A stretch of DNA of 56,858 bases from a virus: positions 1 to 56,858 of IMG/VR virus record IMGVR_UViG_3300047548_000085. One strand, given 5' to 3'. Shown here piece by piece: positions 39,221-48,855 of the stretch. A program made the position numbers and the translations under genes. Position 1 is the stretch's first letter; each line of letters starts with the position of its first letter. The notes under the pieces are model-generated. The model was not told the origin of the DNA and ran no database searches. It was given only the letters and a program-made list of their open reading frames with translations.

Positions 39221-42200
39221 TATGCGCAACAAACAACACGTAGATCTTTGATTCGTGGTACTTGAGAACTGTTGATTGACTTCATAACTAACTTAACTTG
39301 AATACCATCGAACGCTGCTGCAGTAGCGGAGAACGCTGCATCGAAGAACTGATTAGTTTCGTTCTGAGCAGTTGTGATAGTTGAGTCTGGTGAAGCGATC
39401 TGTACGTATGGTAGAGCCTCAAAGTCACCAGTGTAACCAACTGGGTTAGTTCTATACCAAACTTCAATCTCAGACTCAGCTGGTAGGTTAGCAGAGAAGT
39501 TTACACGAACGTAAGTGTTTACGTCTGCGAAGTTGATTCTCTTAGTAACATACTTACTCATAGTACCAGAACCATCTGGAGTATTTTCTTCAACAAAACG
39601 CTCACGTTGTACTAAAGTAGCATTTCCAGAGATCGCTGAAGGAGCAGAGTCGAAAGTGATTGAAGAACCATCTGCTGCAACTGCAGTAATCAGACGAGTG
39701 CTTGAACCAGAAGAAGCACCAGAAATAGTTAGGTACTTACCAACCTTAGCCAACTTAAATGCTGCATTCTGAGTAGAAGTAGTGATAGTGTTCCCAGAGA
39801 TTGTAACACCAGTCGCTGCAGAAAGGATAGTGTTGTAATCTAGGTTAGCCACGTTAGTATTCAACTCAGTTGGACTATTTACCTTGTTATTGATAACGAT
39901 CATGCTAGTGCGATGTGTATCAATAATTGGAGATAGAGCATCGTTAGTTGAAGACATTAGAACATTGAACGCTAGAGATTTATCGCTACCAATGTTTTGG
40001 TCTTCGTTGTACTGTGATGCAACCATTCTTGGAGAACCGAAGTAGTTAGTTTCGTTCGCAAGAACACCAGTAAATAGTGAGTCTTGTGTATAAGCAGACT
40101 GGGTTAGTGAGTGTACTGACTTACCACTAATAGTCTTCATACCAAATTCAATTGGTGTTTCAGAGAATGTCTGCATTGTAACAGAAGGTTGAACAGCATC
40201 ATATTGGTAATGACGAGTTGCACGAACTGTTGAACCACCAGAGTAACCAGATGCAGAAGCATTGGTAGTGGTATTGATGATGTAACTATCAATGTCTAGA
40301 CCATCTGCTTGAACAGTATGAGTAGTGTAGATTTCGTTTGCTGGGATACCGTTTACTGGTGCTTTATACTTGAATGAAGAACCAGCAGTAACTGCTCCAG
40401 TTGCATTTGCAGCAAGAGTTAGAGAAGTGTTAGATGCAATAGATGCAACCTTACCTAAGAAGTTTCCATTTGCATCGTACAAGCAGTAACCAGCAGCGAG
40501 TTGAGTAGTAAACGCTGTACCGCTACCAGTAACAGTAGTTGAAGTAGCAGAAGCAGTAATAGTACCAGTGCCGTTATCGTAAGTTGTGCTGATAGTGACG
40601 AAAGTTCCGCCAGCAGAAACTGGTGGGAATCCGTGGTCTTTCTGCCACACACGAATCTTATTAACACCTGCTCTAGTTTCGAATGGATCGATATCTAGAG
40701 TTTGTAGAGGTACAATGTCGTTAACATATTCAACATTACCAACAACAGTGGTGTCGAACTGGGCACGATAGATTGTGAACTTCAAGTCTTGTGTTTGGTC
40801 AGCAGTCCAAGTAGAAGCATTCTGTGACTTGAATAGAGAACCAAGATATGGTTGCTCAGAGATAGTACGAGAAGTTCCTGGCATTGTGTCGCCAACTTGT
40901 GAAACCCAAACACGGTAGCCATTAGAGTCAGACGCTAAAACTACAGCATATTCAGTATTCTCTTGAACATAAACTGGGCTTGGGAATACGAATGAAGTTG
41001 CTACGTCATACTTATTAGCAGTAGTTCCATCTTCTAGTGGAACTACGTTTGATGACAAGTTAACTTGTTCTGGGTTTAGAGTAACACGTGAGAATGGTAG
41101 AACACGCTTACCTGGATATCCGTTAACGCACTCACGAATTTCTAGTGTGACTGGAATTTTGTCGTCTTTAGTAGCAAAGAAGACATCAATCTTAGATAGG
41201 AAGCAACCACCCTTCTGCTCAATCAAGAATGTTTGAGCAAGTGGATCCCACCAGCCAGTATCAGAAACAATACGTTCTGCGGTGTTAACAATAACACGGT
41301 TATCTACTAATTGTTCTTCAACGAGTTCAGCGTTACGAACAGCGTGGACAGTTTGTTGACGAGTTTCTAGGATACCTTCTGCACGATAGTTAGCACGAGC
41401 ACGTGAAGTGAAGATGCCATCAGCAGTGTTTACGTCAACAAGTTTAAGTTCACGAGTACCAGAACGGAAACGTAGTGAATCATTGTTTGGAATAGCAAAC
41501 AATAGCTGGATCTCACCAGAGAAATTGGTGATTAGATCGCTACCCTTAGCCTTAGTTGTAACTGCAACAACAGAGCCAGTAGCAGCTGAAACTGAACCAG
41601 TGATAGTTTCGTTATTAGAGAATGTACCGATAATGTTTACAACAGATAGGTAATATTTGTTAGTGTCTGGGTTATATTCTTTACCAACCACAACAGCAGT
41701 TGCTCCAGAAGTACCACCAGTAACAACGTCACCACGATTTAGACACATCTGTGAGTCACCGTTGATACGACGAGAAACACCAGACGCTAGACCACCTACG
41801 TTAGTGTCTACGTCAAATGTACCTCCACCTGGAGTGTATTCAATCTTAGATGCTGGAGTACAGTAAGTGCTGATATCAACACCATCAAAGAATGGGTAGA
41901 ACTTAGTGTTTGGCTTTAGTTTCTTAATTTGAACTAGAACATTTCTAGATCTCATGTAAGGAATTGCAGCAGTTGAAAGAACACGGTCGCCGACAACTTG
42001 ACGATCAATTCTTGAAACTAGAGAAGTCTTGATACCAGTTCTAGTTTGACCAACTTGAGTAGCAGTAGTCTCAACAGTAATCTGACGAGCATTACCCCAA
42101 GAAGTGATACCGAACTTTTGTTGAACTTCTGCTTGTGATAGACGAACATCACCTTGACCAGATGCCCATGCAGAACCGAATGTGTATTTTACACTACCAC

Positions 42201-45200
42201 GGCTGATTGGTGTACCAGTCCAAGAAGTTTGCCATGCGTTCCAAACTGTACCAAGAACACCAGCACGTTCTGCAATATTCTTAACAGCGTTGTAATTACC
42301 TTCAACGTCAATCACTAGATCTGGACGACGATCTACTTCAAACCAGTCGTCTGAAGATGGGTTTAGTTTAACATCACCAAGGAAAGTGAATACAGCGAAC
42401 GGGTTGATGTTTTCTAAACGAGATGCGAAGTCTTGTTTAATTAGAGGGATGTGATCAAGAACTGGAAGAGTGATAACATCACCATAAGTCTGGTAATTTG
42501 CAGCAGAACGCTCAGTGTTGCTAGTAGCCTTCTCTAGAAGGTTTACGTTATGCATCGCAAAGAATGGACGTAGTTCACCATTCTCCATATCGATAGAACA
42601 TAGGTAATCTCCAGATGAAGTATTACCAACACCTTGTGATGTGAAGTTATCTACAATGAAACCATTCTTGAAACGATCAAGACCATTAGAGTCAACAATG
42701 TTTAGAGTTTCTGTTTGTTGTTCTAGTAATGATAGTGATGTGTAGTATTCAAGATTATCAATACGCTTTTCAAGTTTACCAATGTCACGCATTGTGTAAC
42801 GCTTGTTGTCGTATTTTTGTACGCTTACACTACCAGAAGTAGTAGTTGGTGTGAATGGTTGTAGAGTTAGACCGTATAGAACTAGACCAAGAGATGGGTC
42901 TAATGGCTCACCTGGATTAACAGAAGGAACACCATCAATCGCAAAGAAGTTACCTGCGAAGTCTACAGCGATCTTAGCCTTACGACCAAGGTAGTAAGAA
43001 TAGTCAGCAACAGGATCTACACCACGCTTAGGAATTAGTGTGAATGATGAACCAGTGCCAGTGAAGTTAGCACCAGTGTCGTCAATACGTGGACGGAAGT
43101 CGATGTAGTCAGTTAGTGGAACACCATTCCAGTATGGAATTGCTTTGTATTCTACGTTTGCTGGATATGAATCAACAGTGAAATAGTCACCAGTTGAGTG
43201 AGTGAAGTAATCAAATGTTACTTGAATTGGTGCTTCTGGTGGTGCGTATGAACTCTTTAGAACCAAACGAGTTTGGTCGTAGAATGAATCACGTTGACCA
43301 CCATCAAAGTCGTAACGATCAGTGATGTCGATAGAGTAAGTAGCACCTGGAGATGAGAAATTACCAGACTTCATCTTAACTGAAATTAGTCGATATCCGT
43401 CTGCCTTACCAAGTAGTAGAGTCTTCGCCTGAGCAGTTGCTTGTGTTGTGAATGTTGCAGTTGCAGCTGAAACAAGAGTCTTAGACTTTCTTGTTAAAGT
43501 TGAACCAGACTTATTAACCTGTGCGATAACTACAACAGAACGACCATTCAATGCAGTCGATACGTTGATGGTTGCACCAGAACCAGTTGCTGAGATGGAT
43601 GTCCATGCAACTGAAGCACCTGAAGTTAAATCAATAACTAGGTATTGGTCTGTGTCTGCACCATTAGCCAGAGTACCAGAAGAAGTTGAGATACTAATCT
43701 GACCAGAAGAAACGCTTCCAGAGAAAGTTTCGTAAACGCTGTAGATGGTGTCATTAGTACCATCAGCTGCAGTTACGCTCTTAATAGCATTTTTCTTAAG
43801 TGGGAAAACTAAAGGACTATTTTCTGTTTCATATACTTTAGTTCTAACTAGACTAAACGCTGAGTTAGTTACAGTGCCAGAAAACGCTGCGTTAATAGTA
43901 GCAGTAGTTTGAGTTGTTTTAGCATCGATTCTGCGAGTTTCAACAACACCAGAAGTATTTGTTACGCTGATGTAATCACCAACTGATAGTTGAGTTAGGA
44001 AAGAAGTTCCGTTACCAGTTAGAGTAGTAGTTGATGCAGAAACAGAACCAGTCAATTGAGTTAGTTCTGGAGAAATATCAGCAGTAAAGTCTGCGCCAGA
44101 TGCATTATTGTAGTAGAATGATTTGACGTCATCGTTGAAGTCATAACCATTACCCATCTGTACATCGAATAGACCTAGTTTGTAAACTGCGGTTGCAGTG
44201 CCGTATGTTCCGTTATCTAATTCTAAGAAACGAACACGAGCAGTACCAACCACAGTACCACCTGCTGGTGTAGCACCATTGGTGTCAACGTGGCGGTTGT
44301 ATAGTGTGACAGCAGCAAAACGATTTGAAGAGATTAGTGGTGGTGGACCATACAGATTAGTAACCTTGACATAGTTACCAACAGTCGCTGGAATAGTCTC
44401 AGCGTTTACTTGTACGCTAGTTCTAGCCTTTTCTACAGCAACATACTCAGTAGAAACTTTTTCAATTTCGTAACCTTGTACGTATGCTTTTCCTGGTTCC
44501 ATACCAACAGCAAGTTTTGATTCCATTGCTTGGTTGGTTGCTAAGTCTGCATTATCAGCTGGTTTGTTAACACCACGATTAAAATATGGAGTTGTGGTAT
44601 ATTCCCACTGAATACCAGTGTTACCTGGACCATCGTAAACTGCGCCAGCAGTATGAGTTGGTGGAACTGAAGATGAAGAAGTGCTTGAGTTGCGAGCGAC
44701 GTAATAGTTACCACCGTTAGTAACTACGTCACCTGCTAGGTAAACTCTACCTGACACCCAGTCTCCACGATTGTTATCACGGAACTCACGGATATCAATT
44801 TCAAAATTACGAACAGTGTAGTTACCAGATTCATCGTAAGTACGACGAGCAAACTCTCTTGCTAGAACAGAGTATTCAGTTTGGTTGATAGCCTTCTTAA
44901 CTTGACCATTGCCAGTACGAATAAGTTCAATAAACTCAGCATCATCTGTTGAGTCAATTCCGATTGCTACGAAATTTGTAGTAATTGTGTAACGATGCGC
45001 ACCTGGAGCAGCATAGTTAAAACTGTTCTGTGCATTATCAAATAATGATTCATCTTCTTGAGCGGTAGTTTCAGTCTCAGAAACTCTTAGACCAATACGG
45101 TAAGAAGGTGTGTTGCTGAATTTATCTAGAACGATAGTTTCAGATGGAACATAAACGAAGCATCCCTTAATAAAGTAGATACCTTGTTTGATAGATGCAA

Positions 45201-45699
45201 GTGAACCTTTACCAGTTGCGTTCGATGCAGCAACTTGGACGTTGTATGTACCATCTACGTCTTCTAGAATATCGCTGCCACCAAAAACTTTAGTGGTGTT
45301 ATCTTCTGCAGATGTTTTGTAACGAACATAAAGAGCAGCTGGATCTGAACCAGTAGATTTAACATACCAAACGACTTCGGCTTGAAGACCGTTTGATGTA
45401 GACTGGATAGTAGTTCCTAAGAAATTCTCGATGATGTTATCTGTTAAAATACCACCATAAACTGACTCTAACTTAACATAGTCGATCTTAGTGTCAATGC
45501 TGGCTTCGCCTGGAATAACCATAGCACCTTCTTTGAACACATGCTCACCAAATTTGGTGATTTGGTTCTGAAGTGCTGTTTGAAGTTGGGTTAATTCACG
45601 AGCCTGAACTGCATACCCTGGACGAAACAAGATTCTATGATAATTCTTGGTTTCGTCAAAATCGTCATAATATGGTTCGGTATTGTAACTTTTAGCCAT
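39220..45699 (-). CDS. giant DUF4815-type baseplate/tail protein
   Basis: 2159 aa. The N-terminus NTEPYYDDFDETKNYHRILF, PGYAVQARELTQLQTALQNQ and ITKFGEHVFKEGAMVIPGEA is the DUF4815 signature of marine T4-like phages. The long middle holds beta modules, including repeated VTGNGTSFLTQLSVGDYISV-type and TVTGSGTAFTTQLAAGYCLY units, and a SGATAVVVGKEYN segment like the insert in gp13. A late region (FLIEQKGGCFLSKIDVFFAT, LEIRECVNGYPGKRVLPFSR) is typical of these proteins. It follows gp8, where T4 has gp9 and gp10, so a baseplate or fibre-socket role is likely. Start: GAGAATTAAAGA before the ATG. Confidence 0.8.
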   Translation of the reverse strand: MAKSYNTEPYYDDFDETKNYHRILFRPGYAVQARELTQLQTALQNQITKFGEHVFKEGAMVIPGEASIDTKIDYVKLESVYGGILTDNIIENFLGTTIQSTSNGLQAEVVWYVKSTGSDPAALYVRYKTSAEDNTTKVFGGSDILEDVDGTYNVQVAASNATGKGSLASIKQGIYFIKGCFVYVPSETIVLDKFSNTPSYRIGLRVSETETTAQEDESLFDNAQNSFNYAAPGAHRYTITTNFVAIGIDSTDDAEFIELIRTGNGQVKKAINQTEYSVLAREFARRTYDESGNYTVRNFEIDIREFRDNNRGDWVSGRVYLAGDVVTNGGNYYVARNSSTSSSSVPPTHTAGAVYDGPGNTGIQWEYTTTPYFNRGVNKPADNADLATNQAMESKLAVGMEPGKAYVQGYEIEKVSTEYVAVEKARTSVQVNAETIPATVGNYVKVTNLYGPPPLISSNRFAAVTLYNRHVDTNGATPAGGTVVGTARVRFLELDNGTYGTATAVYKLGLFDVQMGNGYDFNDDVKSFYYNNASGADFTADISPELTQLTGSVSASTTTLTGNGTSFLTQLSVGDYISVTNTSGVVETRRIDAKTTQTTATINAAFSGTVTNSAFSLVRTKVYETENSPLVFPLKKNAIKSVTAADGTNDTIYSVYETFSGSVSSGQISISTSSGTLANGADTDQYLVIDLTSGASVAWTSISATGSGATINVSTALNGRSVVVIAQVNKSGSTLTRKSKTLVSAATATFTTQATAQAKTLLLGKADGYRLISVKMKSGNFSSPGATYSIDITDRYDFDGGQRDSFYDQTRLVLKSSYAPPEAPIQVTFDYFTHSTGDYFTVDSYPANVEYKAIPYWNGVPLTDYIDFRPRIDDTGANFTGTGSSFTLIPKRGVDPVADYSYYLGRKAKIAVDFAGNFFAIDGVPSVNPGEPLDPSLGLVLYGLTLQPFTPTTTSGSVSVQKYDNKRYTMRDIGKLEKRIDNLEYYTSLSLLEQQTETLNIVDSNGLDRFKNGFIVDNFTSQGVGNTSSGDYLCSIDMENGELRPFFAMHNVNLLEKATSNTERSAANYQTYGDVITLPVLDHIPLIKQDFASRLENINPFAVFTFLGDVKLNPSSDDWFEVDRRPDLVIDVEGNYNAVKNIAERAGVLGTVWNAWQTSWTGTPISRGSVKYTFGSAWASGQGDVRLSQAEVQQKFGITSWGNARQITVETTATQVGQTRTGIKTSLVSRIDRQVVGDRVLSTAAIPYMRSRNVLVQIKKLKPNTKFYPFFDGVDISTYCTPASKIEYTPGGGTFDVDTNVGGLASGVSRRINGDSQMCLNRGDVVTGGTSGATAVVVGKEYNPDTNKYYLSVVNIIGTFSNNETITGSVSAATGSVVAVTTKAKGSDLITNFSGEIQLLFAIPNNDSLRFRSGTRELKLVDVNTADGIFTSRARANYRAEGILETRQQTVHAVRNAELVEEQLVDNRVIVNTAERIVSDTGWWDPLAQTFLIEQKGGCFLSKIDVFFATKDDKIPVTLEIRECVNGYPGKRVLPFSRVTLNPEQVNLSSNVVPLEDGTTANKYDVATSFVFPSPVYVQENTEYAVVLASDSNGYRVWVSQVGDTMPGTSRTISEQPYLGSLFKSQNASTWTADQTQDLKFTIYRAQFDTTVVGNVEYVNDIVPLQTLDIDPFETRAGVNKIRVWQKDHGFPPVSAGGTFVTISTTYDNGTGTITASATSTTVTGSGTAFTTQLAAGYCLYDANGNFLGKVASIASNTSLTLAANATGAVTAGSSFKYKAPVNGIPANEIYTTHTVQADGLDIDSYIINTTTNASASGYSGGSTVRATRHYQYDAVQPSVTMQTFSETPIEFGMKTISGKSVHSLTQSAYTQDSLFTGVLANETNYFGSPRMVASQYNEDQNIGSDKSLAFNVLMSSTNDALSPIIDTHRTSMIVINNKVNSPTELNTNVANLDYNTILSAATGVTISGNTITTSTQNAAFKLAKVGKYLTISGASSGSSTRLITAVAADGSSITFDSAPSAISGNATLVQRERFVEENTPDGSGTMSKYVTKRINFADVNTYVRVNFSANLPAESEIEVWYRTNPVGYTGDFEALPYVQIASPDSTITTAQNETNQFFDAAFSATAAAFDGIQVKLVMKSINSSQVPRIKDLRVVCCA

Positions 45700-45714
45700 T
45701 CTTTAATTCTCTCG

Positions 45715-48360
45715 TTAGAATTTGATAACTGTTCTTAGTGTGACTGTTTCATCTGCGGATGGAGTGAAACCTGCCTTGTTATCGATAAACATTAATTGTC
45801 CAGAATATTTATCCACCGTTGGGGCAGTCACGGAAGAAACAGTAAAGGTTTTTGCAGAGTCTGTTGCATTTTTAAATGTGTCATTAACCTGAGGCACATC
45901 ATTCTCAAGTGATTCTAAAAGTGCTGCATTTGATGTAACAGTAACTACACGATATAGTCTTTCGAATGTATCTGCACCGACTGTTCTGGAAACAACAACA
46001 TCAGTATCTCTTGGGAAATTGGTCGTATTAATAACACCTTGTACCAAGTAGCAAGATGAGCCAACCTGACTTGTGAAACGAGTTGTGTCAGCAAACTTTC
46101 TGGGGTTCTTGATAATACCAACTTGACGATAGTCGTTATTAACTGCAAGACCTTGGTTCAAGTCAGTTGATAGGTTAGAGTAGAACATCAGAGTAGTTGC
46201 AAACAACTCATCTGGAGAGTTCTTACCATGACCACCATATGGAGAAATAATTGCTCTCAATTTTGCAGCGTGACCATTACCTGTGATAATGATATTAGCG
46301 TATGTATAGCCAGAACCTGGATTTGTGATATTAACCTTTTCGATACTACCAGTAGCACTATTAATAACTGCCTCTGCTGTGCATCCAGTTCCATCACCTT
46401 GAACAGTTAAGTTAGCCACACCATAACCATAACCACCAGAAATAATTCCAATAGCGTTGATAGTTCCATCCTGTACCAAAATTTCATTATTTGCTTGTAG
46501 TGTCTGAATAGAACCGATGCTTAAATCTGCAATAAGTGCTGCATTTTCTCCGTCACCAGTTACGTCAATTGTAGCTGCAGAATAACCGACACCAGCATCT
46601 TTAACAATAACTTGAACGATTTGTCCGTTGTCGATAACTGGTAGAAGTTTGGCTTCTGATTTAGAAGTCAACCATGATGCCTCAGCACCTGAACCCATAC
46701 CACCCGTATCAGTGATAGTAATTGATGGCGCAGAACTATACCCAGCACCATATCTTAGGATCACTTCACCAGTGGCTTTTTGCCCAGCATAAGTTAGTAC
46801 AGCTGTTCCAAGAGTTGCAGTTCCACTAGTATGAGTTGGATTAACTGTACCAGTTGTACCAGCAGTGGTAACTGTGTAAAGATTGTTACCGTAAAAATAT
46901 TGTTGACCAATAGTAACTGCAGTGTTAGTTGGGAATTGCTCACCAAAAACTACTGTAGGTGCGCTAGTGTAATTATCGCCCTGATTAGTAACAGTAACAT
47001 AGATTACTGAATCTTGATATAGTTTGGATTTGGCAGTCGCACCTGAACCTCCACCACCAGAGAAATATACATTAGGTGCAGTAGTATAACCAGAACCACC
47101 ATTGGTCATAGTTACATCATACACTCCACCATTCAGCACAAATCCAGTAATAGCACCTGAACTAACAGTAACGCTACCTTTAACAGTAGTGCCAAGATAT
47201 CTTAGTGCAGCAGTTCCGTTTTGAACTGTACCGAAACGATGAGTTGGTTCTGAAGTACCCAATGTTCCAGGTGCTTCAACCTTATAGAAGTCATCTGTAG
47301 AATTCTTAATAATCTGTGAAATGAACACAGCTGAATTTGCTAAGAATACGTTAGAATCTGTTACTGGTGGTCCAAATGCAACAGTTGGTGTAACGTAACC
47401 AGACCCACCAGAAATAACATTAATCGAAGATAATAAAGTTGGATCTGCTTCAATGTAACCATCACCAACAACAGAAATGTTAGCGTATGTGTATCCAGTA
47501 CCCTTGTTGTTGATAGTAATATTATCAACAGTACCGTTTGAGTAGAATTGGTTGGTTAGAGCAGAAACTACAGGGATATACTGTTCAGATAAGAACTTAC
47601 TTCTTAGGTTGATTGGAACAGTATACATATACTTCCAAACATAACCATCATCAGTGGTAATGGGGTCTACAGAAGTTCCTAGTGGCTTATTCTGAGATTG
47701 AGCACCATTGTTGTTATCTAAACACTTATATACGTTATAATCTTCAGTCATAACGTAGAACTTACATTCTTCTAGTTTCTGAGAACCAGAAGGAGCAACA
47801 TTAACCTTTGCTTTTAACACAGCACCGATACCAGCCCCACCTGTTACTGTAACAGTTGGCTCAGAAATGTATCCTACACCATTAGAAGCATCTGAAATTC
47901 CGTTTGCACGAAGTTCAGCATTATCTTCAATACCGATAATTTGTCCATCAAGGACAATAGGGTAAAATTTAGCCCCAGTACCACCACCACCTGTTATAGT
48001 GATGGTTGGTAATGAAGTGAAACCAGTACCACCGTTGACTACATCAATACCAAGAATTTCTGTAGTGTATTGATCATCATACATATCATAGATTTCACCG
48101 CTAGTCCAGTTAATTCTTGGGATAACGAATGAAACATCTGATGGAGCAATCTGCTTCATTGTGATAATTTGGTTACGAACTTGATTCTCGTATGCCACGC
48201 TATCAAATGGAGCAGGTGGATTTGCTTCATCATCCCACTTCAGAGTTTTACCTAAAAAATAGTAATACTGAGAAGTTCTGTTTGTAATATCCTTATAAAC
48301 ACCGTCTGCTAGTGCTTTATGTAGAATAGTTTTTAATAATGCAGATGATGTAGTCGCCAT
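45715..48360 (-). CDS. 8: baseplate wedge protein gp8-like, expanded by repeats
   Basis: 881 aa against 334 in T4. The ends match gp8: SQYYYFLGKTLKWDDEANPP (T4 LNFYNSIGSGPDKNTIFITF then E-VGFAPPYPTDS), SDVSFVIPRINWTSGEIYD, FYVMTEDYNVYKCLDNNNGA, DDGYVWKYMYTVPINLRSKF, and late VGIIKNPRKF and TVDKYSGQLMFIDNKAGFTP. Between and after these are many glycine-rich units (NGGSGYTTAPNVYFSGGGGS, GAGYSSAPSITITDTGGMGS, NPGSGYTYANIIITGNG). They account for most of the extra length. Gp8 is part of the six baseplate wedges. Synteny with gp6 and gp25 supports the call. Confidence 0.82.
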   Translation of the reverse strand: MATTSSALLKTILHKALADGVYKDITNRTSQYYYFLGKTLKWDDEANPPAPFDSVAYENQVRNQIITMKQIAPSDVSFVIPRINWTSGEIYDMYDDQYTTEILGIDVVNGGTGFTSLPTITITGGGGTGAKFYPIVLDGQIIGIEDNAELRANGISDASNGVGYISEPTVTVTGGAGIGAVLKAKVNVAPSGSQKLEECKFYVMTEDYNVYKCLDNNNGAQSQNKPLGTSVDPITTDDGYVWKYMYTVPINLRSKFLSEQYIPVVSALTNQFYSNGTVDNITINNKGTGYTYANISVVGDGYIEADPTLLSSINVISGGSGYVTPTVAFGPPVTDSNVFLANSAVFISQIIKNSTDDFYKVEAPGTLGTSEPTHRFGTVQNGTAALRYLGTTVKGSVTVSSGAITGFVLNGGVYDVTMTNGGSGYTTAPNVYFSGGGGSGATAKSKLYQDSVIYVTVTNQGDNYTSAPTVVFGEQFPTNTAVTIGQQYFYGNNLYTVTTAGTTGTVNPTHTSGTATLGTAVLTYAGQKATGEVILRYGAGYSSAPSITITDTGGMGSGAEASWLTSKSEAKLLPVIDNGQIVQVIVKDAGVGYSAATIDVTGDGENAALIADLSIGSIQTLQANNEILVQDGTINAIGIISGGYGYGVANLTVQGDGTGCTAEAVINSATGSIEKVNITNPGSGYTYANIIITGNGHAAKLRAIISPYGGHGKNSPDELFATTLMFYSNLSTDLNQGLAVNNDYRQVGIIKNPRKFADTTRFTSQVGSSCYLVQGVINTTNFPRDTDVVVSRTVGADTFERLYRVVTVTSNAALLESLENDVPQVNDTFKNATDSAKTFTVSSVTAPTVDKYSGQLMFIDNKAGFTPSADETVTLRTVIKF

Positions 48361-48382
48361 CGTGGAAACCCTAAAATTTTAA

Positions 48383-48841
48383 TTACGCTACTGTAACAAC
48401 CCAAGTAATTGCTAGTGTGTCGCCAGAACCCTTAGTAACAACTGGGAAAGTAGTGCGGCAAAGCATAGTACCACCTGAAGAAGCATTGAAAATACCTGCT
48501 TCAACGATCGCACCGTCGCCAGTACCAGCTGGGAAAGTTGCAGTGAAAGTAACAGCGTTATTGGTAGCAGTATCACCAGATAGTGAAACACGACCAGTCT
48601 GAGTGCCTAGAGCAGTGTCAGATGCTGATGGAGTAGTTGAGTTTGTACCAATAGCCATGTGAGTCATGGATGCTGGTGAGTTTGTGGTTGCACGAAGTTT
48701 TGCTGCGATGAAGTTCTTACCAGTTGTAACAACTAGGTTAGGAACTACGTAATCATAGGTAACTTCACCCTGAGCATTAGTCTTGACGATATGTACACGA
48801 CCAGTTGCTTTAACTTCAGATGTTTCGAATTGTTCAGTCAT
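48383..48841 (-). CDS. beta-rich virion protein between gp7-position and gp8
   Basis: 152 aa: TEQFETSEVKATGRVHIVKT, then TYDYVVPNLVVTTGKNFIAA, SMTHMAIGTNSTTPSASDTA, GTQTGRVSLSG and a C-terminal VVTKGSGDTLAITWVVTVA. The layout (a strand with VxxLVVTTGKNFIAA, an MAIGT turn, then a jelly-roll-like part) recurs in small phage tail proteins next to baseplate genes. It is probably a peripheral baseplate or fibre-related structural protein. AAGGAG precedes the ATG. No further function. Confidence 0.6.
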   Translation of the reverse strand: MTEQFETSEVKATGRVHIVKTNAQGEVTYDYVVPNLVVTTGKNFIAAKLRATTNSPASMTHMAIGTNSTTPSASDTALGTQTGRVSLSGDTATNNAVTFTATFPAGTGDGAIVEAGIFNASSGGTMLCRTTFPVVTKGSGDTLAITWVVTVA

Positions 48842-48855
48842 AGAGATCTCCTTGT

